From assembly GCA_963971225.1 (NCBI GenBank), contig OZ020267.1, positions 93,423,648 through 93,487,647 on the forward strand: a stretch of DNA of 64,000 bases, in the 5' to 3' direction. The position numbers and the translations under genes are program-made. Within the stretch, counting starts at the first letter, position 1. Each line of letters begins with the position of its first letter. The notes beneath the pieces were generated by a model. That model searched no databases. It was not told the DNA's origin and worked only from the letters and a program-made list of their open reading frames with translations. Source of the stretch: Melieria omissa (lineage: Eukaryota > Arthropoda > Insecta > Diptera > Ulidiidae). Below, piece after piece: positions 54,827 through 64,000 of this stretch.

Positions 54827-57800
54827 TTAGGATGTCTCAAACCAGCCCGAGCAGGTGATGAAGCGTATTAGGCTCTTGGCGTCAACCTCCGATAAGTCCG
54901 CGAGGTTGGCTGTATGGTAAAACCCTAGATGTTTTTTCCGTTTCCTACAAAGAGCAGGACAAGTACAAAGCAGGTGGAGAATCGTTTCTTCCTCCTCTAT
55001 GTCTCTGCAGCTTCTGCAGAAGTCGTTGGCCAGGTGGCCCAGCCCTAATCTAATGGCGTGGCTACCAAGGATACAGTGACCAGTGATGACTCCGACAACA
55101 ACCCTGAGCGTGCCCCTATTGAGGTTTAGCAGACTTTTGGTGCGCTTCCAGTCCAGCTTTGGCCAGATCTGTTGCGCTGTCTTGCCTGTCTCTGAGGCCG
55201 CCCATGCATTGTTAGCGGCTTTGGTCATCGCTTCCTCTATCACCAGCTTGCAGGTACTCAATGGAATACCTAAGCCGGCGAGTTCTGAGGATAGCTCCCT
55301 AGTCGTTCCTTGTCTAGCCAGTTCGTCTGCCCTGCAGTTCCCCGGGATATCTCTGTGACCAGGCACCCATATAAGGTGTATTTTAAGCTGCTCAGCCATC
55401 TCGTCAAGAGATTTGCGGCAGCTGATCACTGTTTTGGAAGTCAGAACATGAGACCCTAGGGCCCTGATAGCCGCTTGGCTGTCAGAGAGAATGCTAATAT
55501 CTCGCCTAGAGACACTGCCCTCTTTGATCAAATTCAGGGCAGCTTCAATGGCTGAAACCTCTGCTTGGAATACGCTGCAGTGGTCCGGCAGTCTAAAAGA
55601 GTAATTTATACTAAGTGAGTCTGAAAAGACGCCTCCACCAACAGCTCCGTTTAACTTGGAGCCGTCGGTGTATATCTGGTGTGAGTTTCCTATTAAGGAT
55701 GTTGAGCTTTCCTCCCAGTTGTTCCTGTCTGGAATGGTGCTTGTGAACTTTTTGTTAAATTGCAATTGGGGGGGTGAAGAATCCAGTTCCCCGAACTCCT
55801 TCAAGAGAGTAAGTATCTTGGCATGACCCCGGTTAGACTCCGACCATTGGCCGTTAGCCCGTAGCCTATAGCTTGTTATAGCCGCTAATTTCCTACAATG
55901 CAGATCTAGCGGAATAAGGTGAAGCAGGGCTTCTAAAGCTGAAGTTGGTGTTGTCCTAAGAGCGCCCGTGATGATGGCGCAGGCTGCCCTTTGAACTTTG
56001 CGGAGGTGTTGGAGGAGCAATGTTTTTTCCAAAGCATTCCACCAAACCAGGCACCCGTAGGTTAAGATGGGTCGTACGACAGCCGTGTAAACCCAGTGCG
56101 TCATATTTGGTTTTAGGTTTTTGTGCTTCATTCTTGAAAGGGATTTCTGTATTGTTAAGTGATAGAGGAGGTATGGGTGGGGGTTTGTACTTCCTCGTGA
56201 ATAGGACAACCTCTGTCTTTCCAGGGTTGATGCCTAATCCCCGACTGGTAACCCAGCTGTTTACCTTGTTAAGCAGTACTTGCATTAGATCTCTGATGGA
56301 GTTGGGAAACTTGCCCGAGATAGTGAGAACTATATCGTCTGCATACGCCGTTACCTTGCCGCACCCCCTCCCAGGGACTGGAGCAGTTCGTTAACTACCA
56401 GGTTCCAAAGGAGGGGGAGAGGACTCCGCCCTGGGGAGTGCCCCTGCTCACCCCTCTCGAGGTGGAAGAGTCGCCCAGTTCAGCGTAGATAACTCTGCTC
56501 TGCAGAAGATTATCCACCCAGTTCACCAAGCCACCCTCCACCCCAAGCCTGGCGAGCGCGCACGTGATGGCTGTAAGCTCGACGTTATTGAAAGCCCCCT
56601 CTATGTCCAGGAAAGTTGCGAAGGTGTACTCTTTGTGTTCGAGTGATTTTTCGATCGTGTAAGTTAGGGTATGTAAAGCTGTGTCTACAGATTTACCCTT
56701 AATGTAGGCATGCTGATCCTTCGAAATGAGATCCTGCCTGATCGTTTGTCGTAAGTAAAGATCCAGCAATCTCTCTAGTGTTTTTAGTAAAAAAGAAGAA
56801 AGGCTTATTGGTCTATAATCCTTAGGGCTAGTGTGGGAGCTTTTGCCCGCTTTGGGGATGAAGACCACCCGTACTTTGCGCCAGTGTTCCGGTATGTAGT
56901 TTAAACCAATACTGGCTGAGAATATTGAGTTGAGGAGTGTTAAAATTAACGGTCCGGCATGTTGAAGTTGTGCTGGGAAAATGGCATCTGGTCCAGCGGT
57001 CTGGTCTGGGCAGCGATTGCCCATTTGATTTTGTCAATCGATACGATACTGTTTATAGAGGCGACACAGTTGGTGCTGGCCTGAGTTCCTAACAGCCTTT
57101 CGTGTTGGCTGATCGGAAAGTGGGTATTTGTAAGAAGTTCAAGTGCTTCACTTTCTGATGATGTCCAAGAACCATCGGGGTTTTGTAAAGCACTTGGAAT
57201 AAAGGAGGAAGAGGCGAGTAGTTTCCTGAGTCTTGCAGTCTCGGAGACACTTTCAATATTGCCGCAAAAGTCGCTCCAGGAGCTTCTCTTAGCCTCCCTG
57301 AGGCTTTTCTTGTAGGTCTTGAGGGATTCTTTATAAAGGTCCCAGTCTTCTTCAGTTTTAGTCCTCCTTGCTCTGTTAAAGAGAGTCCTAGAGTGTTTCC
57401 TAAGCTCACTAAGATCATGGTTCCACCAGGGGGGTTTATATTTCCCTCTGTGCATGTACTTAGGGCAGGCGAGGTCTTGGGCCTTAGAAAATGCCAGAGT
57501 AAGTTGATTAACAGCCGATTCTAGCATCGCTTGTGTGTTTATTTCAGAGATATGAATCGTTTTGATGTGCCTATCCACTGTGCGGGTAAACAGCTCCCAG
57601 TTTGTTTTCCTGGGGTTGTTTACTGCTATAACCCTCCGGGGGTCGCTGTCAAGAGTGAACTCTATATACCTATGGTCGGAAAAAGAGTGTTCATTGGAGA
57701 CCCTCCAGTTCCTAACCTTGTCGGCTATATTCACCGAGGCAAGGGTGAGGTCTAGAACCTCCTCCCTATTTCTGGTTACAAAGGTGGGAGTGCGCCCTAT

Positions 57801-58265
57801 ATTACACACAAGAAGGTTTGAGGTAGAAATGTAATCAAAAAGTGACTCACCTCTATCGTTGATGTCTGTGCTCCCCAGATACAGTGGTGAGCATTTGCGT
57901 CGCATCCAATCACGAGCGCAGTGTTGGACTTGGTGGCTTCAGTTACCAGGTTCCTGACTGGATCCGGCGGTGGAGGCTCTGGATGGTCATGAGCCATATA
58001 GCTAGACGCGAACCAGTGGCATCTCCCCTTAAGCATCAGAGAGATGGAGACCAGATCGTCGTCGATGAAATTAGGGAGCAGATATGCATTTAGTGATTTT
58101 TTCACAAGGATACAGGATCTGGGTCTACCTGTGCTGTTAGCATGGACCAGCCTGTAGTTCGTTGCTCTCAATCCACAAACCTTGTTGGCTACGAGCCATC
58201 GTCTCCGCCTTTAGAAAGGCGGAGGAGTAGTGCAGCCGAAGCTGCTTTAGAGTGGTGGAGGTTTA
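54827..58265 (-). pseudogene. LINE-B ORF2 (endonuclease, RT, RNase H), broken
   Basis: The start of the endonuclease reads HHSKAASAALLLRLSKGG (about 58265-58205). It continues as STGRPRSCILVKKSLNAYLL, ALVIGCDANAHHCIWG, then after a frameshift near 57880 RGESLFDYIS to SFSDHRYIEF. RT: LSSFLLKTLERLLDLYLRQ, motif A FATFLDIEGAFNNVE, motif B RGVSRGTPQGGVLSP, a frameshift near 56400, and motif C KVTAYADDIVLTIS. A deletion near 56120 removes roughly 30 codons between IPFKNEA and KPNMTHWVYTAVVRP. RNase H: IYTDGSKLNGAVGGG, AEVSAIEAAL, LSDSQAAIRAL, NCRADELARQG, then CRSCRDIEEEETILHLLCTC. All four RNase H acidic residues remain. Confidence 0.88.
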
Positions 58266-59728
58266 TCTGAACTACTCGGACCATTGTCTATTTCGCTCAT
58301 GTCTACCTCCACCACAGTAGCGTCGAGGTCATCGTCCGTTTCGGCGAGAAGCTCGGACTCCCTCCAGAAATTCCCGAAAGCCGTGGCCATCTCCGATCCC
58401 GAGGAGATTGATTCCGCCCGGGATAGGCGACGTAACGGCTTTGAGGAAGACGGTTGGTCATCTGTCGCCTCTGTTGCCAGGGTAGTCGTCTCGGCTGGCA
58501 GCCCGTGCGGGCCACCTTTGCCGGGGTCCGTCGTGGCTGGCAGCCCTTGTTGGCCGCCTTCGCCAGAGTCTGTTGAGGCTAGCAGCCCTGGGGGGCCACT
58601 TTCGCCGGTTTCAGTCTGCTCGTCCTTCCTGTATACCCTCAGTTTAATGTGCCCAAAACCGAAGGCCACGACACCATTGGACTTTGAAAGGTGCTCAAGG
58701 GACTCCTTGTTCACAATTATTGTGGCACAACGAGACCCTTTGAACTCCTCCAACTTGGCAATTTTCCAATTGTGCGTGGGTATCATCGGGTTGGACAATT
58801 GGAGGGTTTCGAGGACTTTAGCCGGATCCGTGGGTTTTAATGGGATCCAGGCTCTAGTCCTTGGTCTGCTGGGGATCGATTCCCTGGGTACTACCTCGAG
58901 TTTAGCACCCGGCCAGATCTCTCCCGTTCTGGAAATAGCCACGCAGAAGAGATCCAGGGCCCTCTTGTCCGCACACGCAACCAGCTTTACGTGGCCTTGA
59001 TGCCAACCGCACATCTGGTATTGGGGCACCGGGCCCGGATTCTCCTTCATGACGCCCAGAAAGATGTCGGCGAGGAAATCTTCCACCAGTTTCCAGTTTG
59101 ACGGAGTAATACTTCCGTCAGGGTCGGAACGGTCAACGACCGCCTTAATGAGACTGCTTTTCAACATGTCGCTGTAGGTGGCTGCTGTTCTGAGCGAACT
59201 GCGCACCTTCTTGGCAGTCGGGGCTTCTTCCTCTGTAGAACACTGCCTTTTGGCGGCGGTCTCAGTGGTCGGTGCCCCGTCAAGCTCCGCTAACCTAGCA
59301 GTGGCCCAGGTAAAGGAGTCTTTTTCTTTTTGAGTCCTGCGGTTCTCTGGGATACATTGTATCCGTTCGAGTACTCGCTTGGCACTCTGGCGTTCTCTAT
59401 AGCGGACTTTTGAGTCCTTGATTTGTCGAGTGCTTGCTGTTATCGCAGCTCCGCTATGTTTGTTGCTGTTGCTGGACGGAGGTCCGGCTTTGGCAACCAC
59501 AACGTTGCTGGGGTCAGCTGTAGCACTAATGTTTGTGGCTTTAGTTGCGGAGGCAGAGCCTTGGCATGGGATCTTCTGATCAACCAAGGATGCTCCTTTT
59601 TTGGCGGTGGGCGCTGGCTTGTCTGCTTCACCCATCCCCGGCTTTTTAAGAGGGCCGGCCGCTGGTTCCGTCAATGTTCGTACGTTTGTTTTTGGTTTTG
59701 TGTTTGTGTTTTTTGTTAAAGTGTCCAT
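58247..59728 (-). CDS. LINE-B ORF1 protein (gag-like, DUF4780)
   Basis: An uninterrupted 493-codon frame. Residues 1-200 are low-complexity (Lys/Ala/Thr/Pro), with an Arg-rich segment (KVRYRERQSAKRVLERIQC) likely to bind RNA. Residues of about 210-370 form the conserved DUF4780-type domain (KLVEDFLADIFLGVMKENP, ALDLFCVAISRTGEIWPGAK, IPTHNWKIAKLEEFKGSRCA). The C-terminus has imperfect repeats of about 15 residues (SGPPGLLASTDSGEGGQ, QGLPATTDPGKGGP) and an acidic end. It is presumed to coat LINE RNA. Its stop lies next to the start of ORF2. It is the only LINE protein in the window that is still open throughout. Confidence 0.85.
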   Translation of the reverse strand: MDTLTKNTNTKPKTNVRTLTEPAAGPLKKPGMGEADKPAPTAKKGASLVDQKIPCQGSASATKATNISATADPSNVVVAKAGPPSSNSNKHSGAAITASTRQIKDSKVRYRERQSAKRVLERIQCIPENRRTQKEKDSFTWATARLAELDGAPTTETAAKRQCSTEEEAPTAKKVRSSLRTAATYSDMLKSSLIKAVVDRSDPDGSITPSNWKLVEDFLADIFLGVMKENPGPVPQYQMCGWHQGHVKLVACADKRALDLFCVAISRTGEIWPGAKLEVVPRESIPSRPRTRAWIPLKPTDPAKVLETLQLSNPMIPTHNWKIAKLEEFKGSRCATIIVNKESLEHLSKSNGVVAFGFGHIKLRVYRKDEQTETGESGPPGLLASTDSGEGGQQGLPATTDPGKGGPHGLPAETTTLATEATDDQPSSSKPLRRLSRAESISSGSEMATAFGNFWRESELLAETDDDLDATVVEVDMSEIDNGPSSSDKPPPL

Positions 59729-59729
59729 A

Positions 59730-60084
59730 ATTGAGTCCCACGAGTGGCGGAGAAGGGGTGGTCCACCTGTGCAGAGATCCGCAGTGCACAGGTAAGGCTA
59801 ATAATCCGGACGGCGCCAGGTATCCGGATACTCCGTTCGCGACTGGGCTATTTGAAAGGGCCCCCAGCCAGGCTGACCATCGGCTCGGGTCGTATGACAC
59901 CTTGGTCCGGCCCTTACCCCGATCCTATGGAAGGAGCAACAACCTATCCTACCGACCGAACTATTGAAAAGTGGGGTCAGTGGGGCGAAGCCCACATCCT
60001 TAGCTGGCTATCACCAAGGTGAACTGTTTAGCCATTACCAGCCGGCACCCACGTGGAGGGTTTGGAGGAGGATTTTTGCCGGCC
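59730..60084 (-). promoter_or_regulatory. LINE-B 5' UTR, probable internal promoter
   Basis: GC-rich 355-bp leader between the 5' target duplication and ORF1. Non-LTR elements normally carry a TATA-less promoter here; no motif is decisive. Confidence 0.4.
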
Positions 60085-60097
60085 GGAGTTCCAGGTA

Positions 60098-61184
60098 ATC
60101 TTACCCGCGCATAGATCCCGCGTAACGAAATCTGTTAACGGGAAGAAAGATATGTTATTAAACACGATGCAGGTCCTGGCTCTGGTTGTGGTTGATTGAC
60201 AACATAATACCTTACCTGCCTGAGATAGCCCTGCACCAGGGCTATACTAGGACCCAAGGTGTTTAGGGTCCTAGTTAGGACAGCCGAGGCTGCCGACGCT
60301 TTATGGAGATGACTTGTACAATCTCCATAGTTACGCCTTTGGTCCCTTCGTGTGGGTTCCCGCACGCTTACCCCCTCTGCCCCTCGTCTGCACCCGTTCA
60401 TTGCTGCTCGGTGTGTGTGCAGACCTATCCAGCAGGCTCAGTCGTCTGGATGGATTCGCCAACCCAGTCAGCCGAGTCTGCCGGACTGGCTTAGATGAGG
60501 TACGCTTTGCGGTCCCGACCGATGCCTGTCCTGGCGTCTTGTCACTGGTCCGTTCGGTCCGAGTGACGGCTTGCGTCCATCCACTTGTAGGGGGACAGTC
60601 CTCGCATGCCTTCGCCAGTGCTTGCTTGCTAGTGGAGGGTCTGTCCTCCTCCACCACTGTCTTCGGCGTCCTCGTCTCTTTGCCGCCCCGGTTGGTCACC
60701 GACGACCTCGTCCCTTATCAGTCCGCACCCTGAACTGAACTCTCCCCAACTCGAAGAAGGGAAGGTCCTTCAGCTCAGAGAGCCGACCTACTGAGATGTC
60801 GTCGATGGCCAACTTCAACGTTGTTCCCTGCGCCGCGACAGATCTATTCAGTACCTTCCAGTTTCCTGTCGGTAGTGAACGGTTCTGCGTACGAAGCATT
60901 CGAAGAATATCTTCGGCCGGGAGGGGGCAGCCAGGAAAGAATGCGGTGGCCACACTGGATTTGGGAATGTCTTTTCCCTCCACCAGTTTCACCTTCATTC
61001 CCGGAAGCTGGGTTTTTGCCATGATCTGCCTTAGCCAGTTCCTCGATGCCTCGTCGGCGCAGTTCACAATAATCCATCCTGGATTGAACGAGCATCCTTG
61101 GAACCAGTGGTTTGTGGATCCTGCAATGATCCAATCCTCTCCCTTCCAGTCCCCTATGTACTTATGTCCCACTTTCCCAATCCA
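60098..61184 (-). pseudogene. LINE-A ORF1 C-terminus and start of ORF2
   Basis: ORF1 part (61184-60700): WIGKVGHKYIGDWKGEDWII, NHWFQGCSFNPGWIIVNCAD, PTGNWKVLNRSVAAQGTTLK and ELGRVQFRVRTDK, the same DUF4780-type fold as LINE-B ORF1. A polar linker (60699-60331, Arg/Thr/Ser-rich) follows in another frame. ORF2 begins around 60320 with HKASAASAVLTRTLNTLGPS and IALVQGYLRQV, the first strand of the endonuclease, and breaks at the LINE-B insertion. The N-terminal half of ORF1 is missing. Confidence 0.8.
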
Positions 61185-61529
61185 GGCCCATTGTGATACC
61201 ACATATTTCACCCGTTTTTGAACTGTGTATGCAACACTGTTTTGCCAACATATGTTACAGCACACATATCAAGCGGATGGGGAAAGGGGGGGGGAGGGGA
61301 CCTACAGTTTAACGCCGAATCCGAACGGCGATTGGCAGTTTTTCGTTCACACTTGGGGTTTTGCCATTGCCTGCCAAGAGCGCACGTGTGCGATTCTTGT
61401 AATTCTCATTCCCTTCATGTGGATAGCGATAGAAGTAGATGAGTTGTTCACCAGCCCGAGCCAGGAATCGAACATGGAGCCTTTGGTATGAGAAGCCAGC
61501 GCGCTACCCGCTTGACTATCGAGGCCGGC
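61185..61529 (-). mobile_element. second copy of the tRNA-derived SINE, 3' end missing
   Basis: Inverted relative to 53424-53825 and clearly the same family: the same tRNA-like head (5' end GCCGGCCTCGATAGTCAAGC at 61529), body and the GGTATCACAATGGGCCT motif, after which homology stops. The B box has one change (TGTTCGATTCC). The missing part is the hairpin and CCTAA tail. It directly abuts the broken 5' end of LINE-A. Confidence 0.88.
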
Positions 61530-61535
61530 TTTTTT

Positions 61536-61598
61536 TTAGTCGGTAAGAATCCGGCATGCTGATGGGTTGCCATCAGTATCTATGAAGAATTCCACCTC
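61536..61598 (-). other. possible terminal coding exon of an unknown gene
   Basis: On the minus strand a pyrimidine-rich run ending CGCGCAG is followed by 20 sense codons (EVEFFIDTDGNPSACRILTD) and TAA. It would be a phase-0 last exon whose 3' UTR was invaded by the SINE/LINE-A. Short length makes chance or transposon origin possible. Confidence 0.25.
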
Positions 61599-61632
61599 CT
61601 GCGCGAAAAAAATTAAAATAAAAATAAATATA

Positions 61633-62554
61633 GGGGAATTCTTTGTAAGGTGCCACCCCTGCTCGATTTCAACGTTCCAGCAATCCAAGAAACAAAATTC
61701 CTATTGTCACTTAAGATATATATGTCAACATCAATTTTAATGTGGTTTTTGAGGGAAAAGACGTAATAACACGGTCTGGGTAAATATAAATGTAAAATTT
61801 GGTTGAGAAAAAACATAAAAATGGAAACTGAAGGTTTTTTTGCGGTGAAAAAGTTACCAAAAACTTATAAAAAACTAAGTTAAATATCAGTGTTGGACTT
61901 AATTTTTAATGGTTTTTCATAATCCAAAATGATATCCGAACATATCGTAAAAGAAACAAATTAATACAATGATTTCCAAAATGGCATAAAAATGTAAAGT
62001 GCCACCTTTTTTTCTTTGTAAGGTGCCACCCCCTTTTTTCATTGTTTTGTGGTCCTACATCGGTAAAATGCCTTTTTGTTGCTCAGAATCGTCATTAAGA
62101 TGAATTTTAAGTGTTATTAGCCAATTTTGCTCTAATCCTATCATGAGGAATGAATTAGTTCAGTTTTGTTTATTAATTTCCATACAATTATTCGTTTTAT
62201 TTGTTACCATTCAAATTGCATTTTGCTTTCGGTCATTTTCTATTTAATTCAAATTAAATTCAATAATCTTTTATACATTTTCTAAATCATGCATTTTTAC
62301 TTGAGATTTTTACGTTTTTAGCGGTTTTTTTAGGGGGTGGCACTTTACATGAAAAAATTTTAGGGTGTCGATTTTGAACACTTTGCGAAATTGGCTGTTG
62401 ACTTCGTATTTACGAAAAATTCAAATGAAGTGTTACTTTGGATCATAGCTCTTTTAACTCTCTTTCCAACGGTATATTAAAATTGGCGATACGTTAATCT
62501 TCTAACGAGTTAGCGCAAAACAGCTATGGGGTGGCACCTTACAAAGAATTCCCC
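61633..62554. mobile_element. 922-bp TIR element with repeated end motif
   Basis: Perfect 27-bp inverted termini (61633-61659 and 62528-62554, starting GGGGAATTCTTTGTAAGGTG), flanked by TA on both sides. The inner half of the terminus recurs inside: a near-identical copy at about 62012-62033, and GTAAAGTGCCACC-like copies at about 61995 and, inverted, 62335-62350. There is no coding frame. It is a non-autonomous element, probably of Tc1/mariner type. Confidence 0.85.
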
Positions 62555-62556
62555 TA

Positions 62557-63006
62557 CATATTTATTTTCCTTTTCACATAAAATTTTCAATAAAATAAAT
62601 ACAAATACACATACACAAATAAATTTGACTGTCACTTTGTTGTTTTTATTTTGCTCATTTTACACAACACTTGGACAAATTTCCATATTCCTGGTTCCGC
62701 GGTTCCAATCTAAAATGTTATTAGTATTTTCCCGTATTGCTCCACATACGGTTAATAAAGTTGGCCAACAAATTAAAGGCATTTTCCCATTCAATCGAAT
62801 AATCTTCACACATTCGTGTAATTTTTCGATTTATTCCAATTTTAAGCCGTTCGCGCGGACGCAGCCAACTTTTACTCTTTCGGTGATAGACATTCTCAGG
62901 TGGAAATTTAATTTCAACTTTTTCGCACCTGACCCCCTTCTCTCTCAAGTTTCGCTAATTATTTTCAATTCCGGTAGAGCGTTCGCCTAAAAAGCATTCA
63001 GACGCA
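62557..63006 (+). other. leader upstream of the BEL/Pao gag, possible LTR
   Basis: AT-rich, with no tRNA-like or domain signal. The 5' LTR and primer-binding site of the BEL/Pao element should lie here, but I cannot place them because the second LTR is outside the window. Confidence 0.3.
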
Positions 63007-64000
63007 ATGGAGTCAACCGCCTCCAAACACCCCCCTAAGGTGTCAACTGACTTGTTTTTGACAGACACTGTCACTCGTGAGCCGCCAAAAACGCGCTCTA
63101 AATCTCCCATTCTCAAAGCAACCGATCCTAGCGTTGCCAAATTCATATTCGAGTCCGATCGGCTCGTGCAATTATGCACAAAATTCTCCACTACTCCCAT
63201 TGAGGAACAAACGAAGTCCCTCATCCAAATTCGTCGAAAGAATTATTGTAATTGTAAACATTTGTTTACAAGTTCCACCTTGCGATACCGAAACATTTTT
63301 CGGGGGCTATGAGCAATGGCCGTCCTTCCGGGACATGTTTACGGCAGTATACATAAATCACCCCAAGCTCACTCCAGCCCAAAAATTGTATCACCTCCGA
63401 TACAAGACGCAAGGCAAAGCCGGTGCAATTGTAAAACAATATGCCTTAAGTGATGAAAACTTCGGACTCGCACGGGAAGCCCTGAAATCCCGTTACGAAA
63501 ACAGGCGCATATTGGTTGACAACCAGATATTCGTTCCCTATTAAATATCACTCCGGCTACTACCGAAAATAGCGAAGCGCTGCAGCGGATTCAAAGCACA
63601 ATAAACAATTGTCTCTCAGTACTTAGGTCCCGTGGACACCGACAATTGGGATCCGCTGCTTGTGTACATTTGTTGCACCAAATTGCCCGAAGAAACATTA
63701 GCTCTTTGGGAACAATCCCTTACATCTCGGAAAGATCTGCCTCTTTGGTCGCAAATGGACGAGTTCCTGACCTGCAGGTACGAGATGGTGGAACGGCTCA
63801 ATAGCATTCGCCCCGCTAAGCCAAAACCACAACCCTCCAATTTTCATACTCCCCAAAATCGGCCTCAAAATAGATCTCAGCTCTTCCATACTGAGGTGAA
63901 AAAAGACTTAGCGTGCAAACTCTGCAACGCAAAAAACCCTATACGGCCATGTCAGAGTTTCAAGAAGCTCAGCCCCCAGAGCCGATTGAAATACGTCAAA
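63007..64000 (+). pseudogene. BEL/Pao retrotransposon gag, frameshifted, cut by the window end
   Basis: Begins MESTASKHPPKVSTDLFLTD. A frameshift near 63245 leads to EVPPCD-type VPPCDTETFFGGYEQWPSFR and DMFTAVYINHPKLTPAQKLY, HLRYKTQGKAGAIVKQYALS and LKSRYENRRILVDNQ, the DUF1759-type gag domain of BEL/Pao elements. Later frame changes occur near 63530 and 63640; the C-terminal part has ETLALWEQSLTSRKDLPLWS and a zinc-knuckle start (CKLCNAKN) near 63918. At least three frame breaks show that the copy is inactive. Protease and polymerase would lie beyond 64000. Confidence 0.85.

Larger units (their letters stand above)
54724..60084 (-). mobile_element. LINE-B, near full length, with TACC-repeat tail
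   Basis: 5.36-kb minus-strand LINE inserted in the LINE-A endonuclease, flanked by a 10-13 bp duplication GGAGTTCCAGGTA (54711-54723 and 60085-60097). From 5' to 3' on the minus strand: GC-rich 5' UTR (60084-59730), ORF1 (59728-58247), ORF2 with endonuclease, RT and RNase H (about 58260-54827), and a short 3' UTR ending in two hairpin-forming segments and a TACC repeat instead of poly(A). It belongs to the RNase H-bearing R1/LOA/I group. Confidence 0.88.
51120..61184 (-). mobile_element. LINE-A (R1/LOA/I-like with RNase H), split by a SINE and by LINE-B
   Basis: Minus-strand pieces in order: ORF1 C-terminal part (61184-60700), start of ORF2 endonuclease (about 60330-60098), [LINE-B 60084-54724], endonuclease continued (54710-54350), EN-RT linker (54332-53922), [SINE 53825-53424], RT (53414-52383) and RNase H (about 52020-51194). 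Across LINE-B the frame rejoins as RDLCAGKITWNS and REIIIASAYFPGDDDHCPP, which proves that both halves are one element. It is 5'-truncated inside ORF1; the 3' end is only approximate. Confidence 0.85.

Noticed and set aside
58284..59000. 238-codon plus-strand frame antisense to LINE-B ORF1
   Set aside because: Shadow of the minus-strand ORF1; no independent signature.
1..64000. CRISPR arrays, bacterial operons, integrons or phage genes
   Set aside because: The spliced fly genes, TIR transposons and LINEs show a eukaryotic nuclear locus; no regularly spaced repeats with unique spacers are present.

Overview
The window is nuclear DNA of a higher fly (Diptera, Cyclorrhapha). Five spliced or single-exon genes have clear fly homologues: an FRS2-type adaptor, NAGLU, exportin-1 (embargoed), fuzzy and an SLC36-type amino-acid transporter. 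As far as I recall, these are neighbours in cytological region 29 of Drosophila melanogaster chromosome 2L, which would make this a microsyntenic block; a tephritid-like fly is possible but the species cannot be fixed from the sequence. Introns are short where no transposon sits in them. About half of the window is transposable-element sequence.

Layout. 1-12.36 kb: AT-rich non-coding DNA with a decayed Tc1-like element (1337-2956), a mariner-like element with a damaged transposase (5162-6366) and a small TTAA-flanked MITE (7994-8120). 12.36-25.08 kb: FRS2-like adaptor (+), Naglu (+, four exons) and emb (-, six coding exons, with a MITE in its largest intron); Naglu and emb converge. 26.55-28.69 kb: a 5'-truncated LINE. 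30.0-31.2 kb: a foldback element with a near-palindromic 290-bp repeat. 31.2-39.1 kb: a LINE of the same family as the 26.5 kb copy, interrupted by a second LINE (32.29-34.11 kb) and by a short LTR element (35.82-37.97 kb). 40.17-42.03 kb: fuzzy (+, four exons). 44.00-45.70 kb: SLC36-type transporter (-, five coding exons). 46-51 kb: intergenic DNA with two TTAA MITEs and simple repeats. 51.1-61.5 kb: a second nest, in which LINE-A carries an inserted tRNA-derived SINE and an inserted almost full-length LINE-B; another SINE copy abuts the broken 5' end of LINE-A. 61.6-62.55 kb: a TIR element. 63.0-64.0 kb: the decayed gag of a BEL/Pao element that runs off the window.

The most interesting signal is the relation between the SINE and LINE-B. 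Their 3' ends are homologous, including two potential hairpins and a CCTA/TACC-type tail, and both inserted at a TACCTGGA target. This is what is expected if LINE-B's machinery mobilised the SINE. A second recurring pattern is a set of TTAA-associated ends, each with a different palindrome about 15-17 bp inside the end.

Exon boundaries were set by splice consensus, reading-frame continuity and protein similarity from memory. All four spliced gene models close in frame: NAGLU 758 aa, emb 1070 aa, fuzzy 401 aa, transporter 478 aa.
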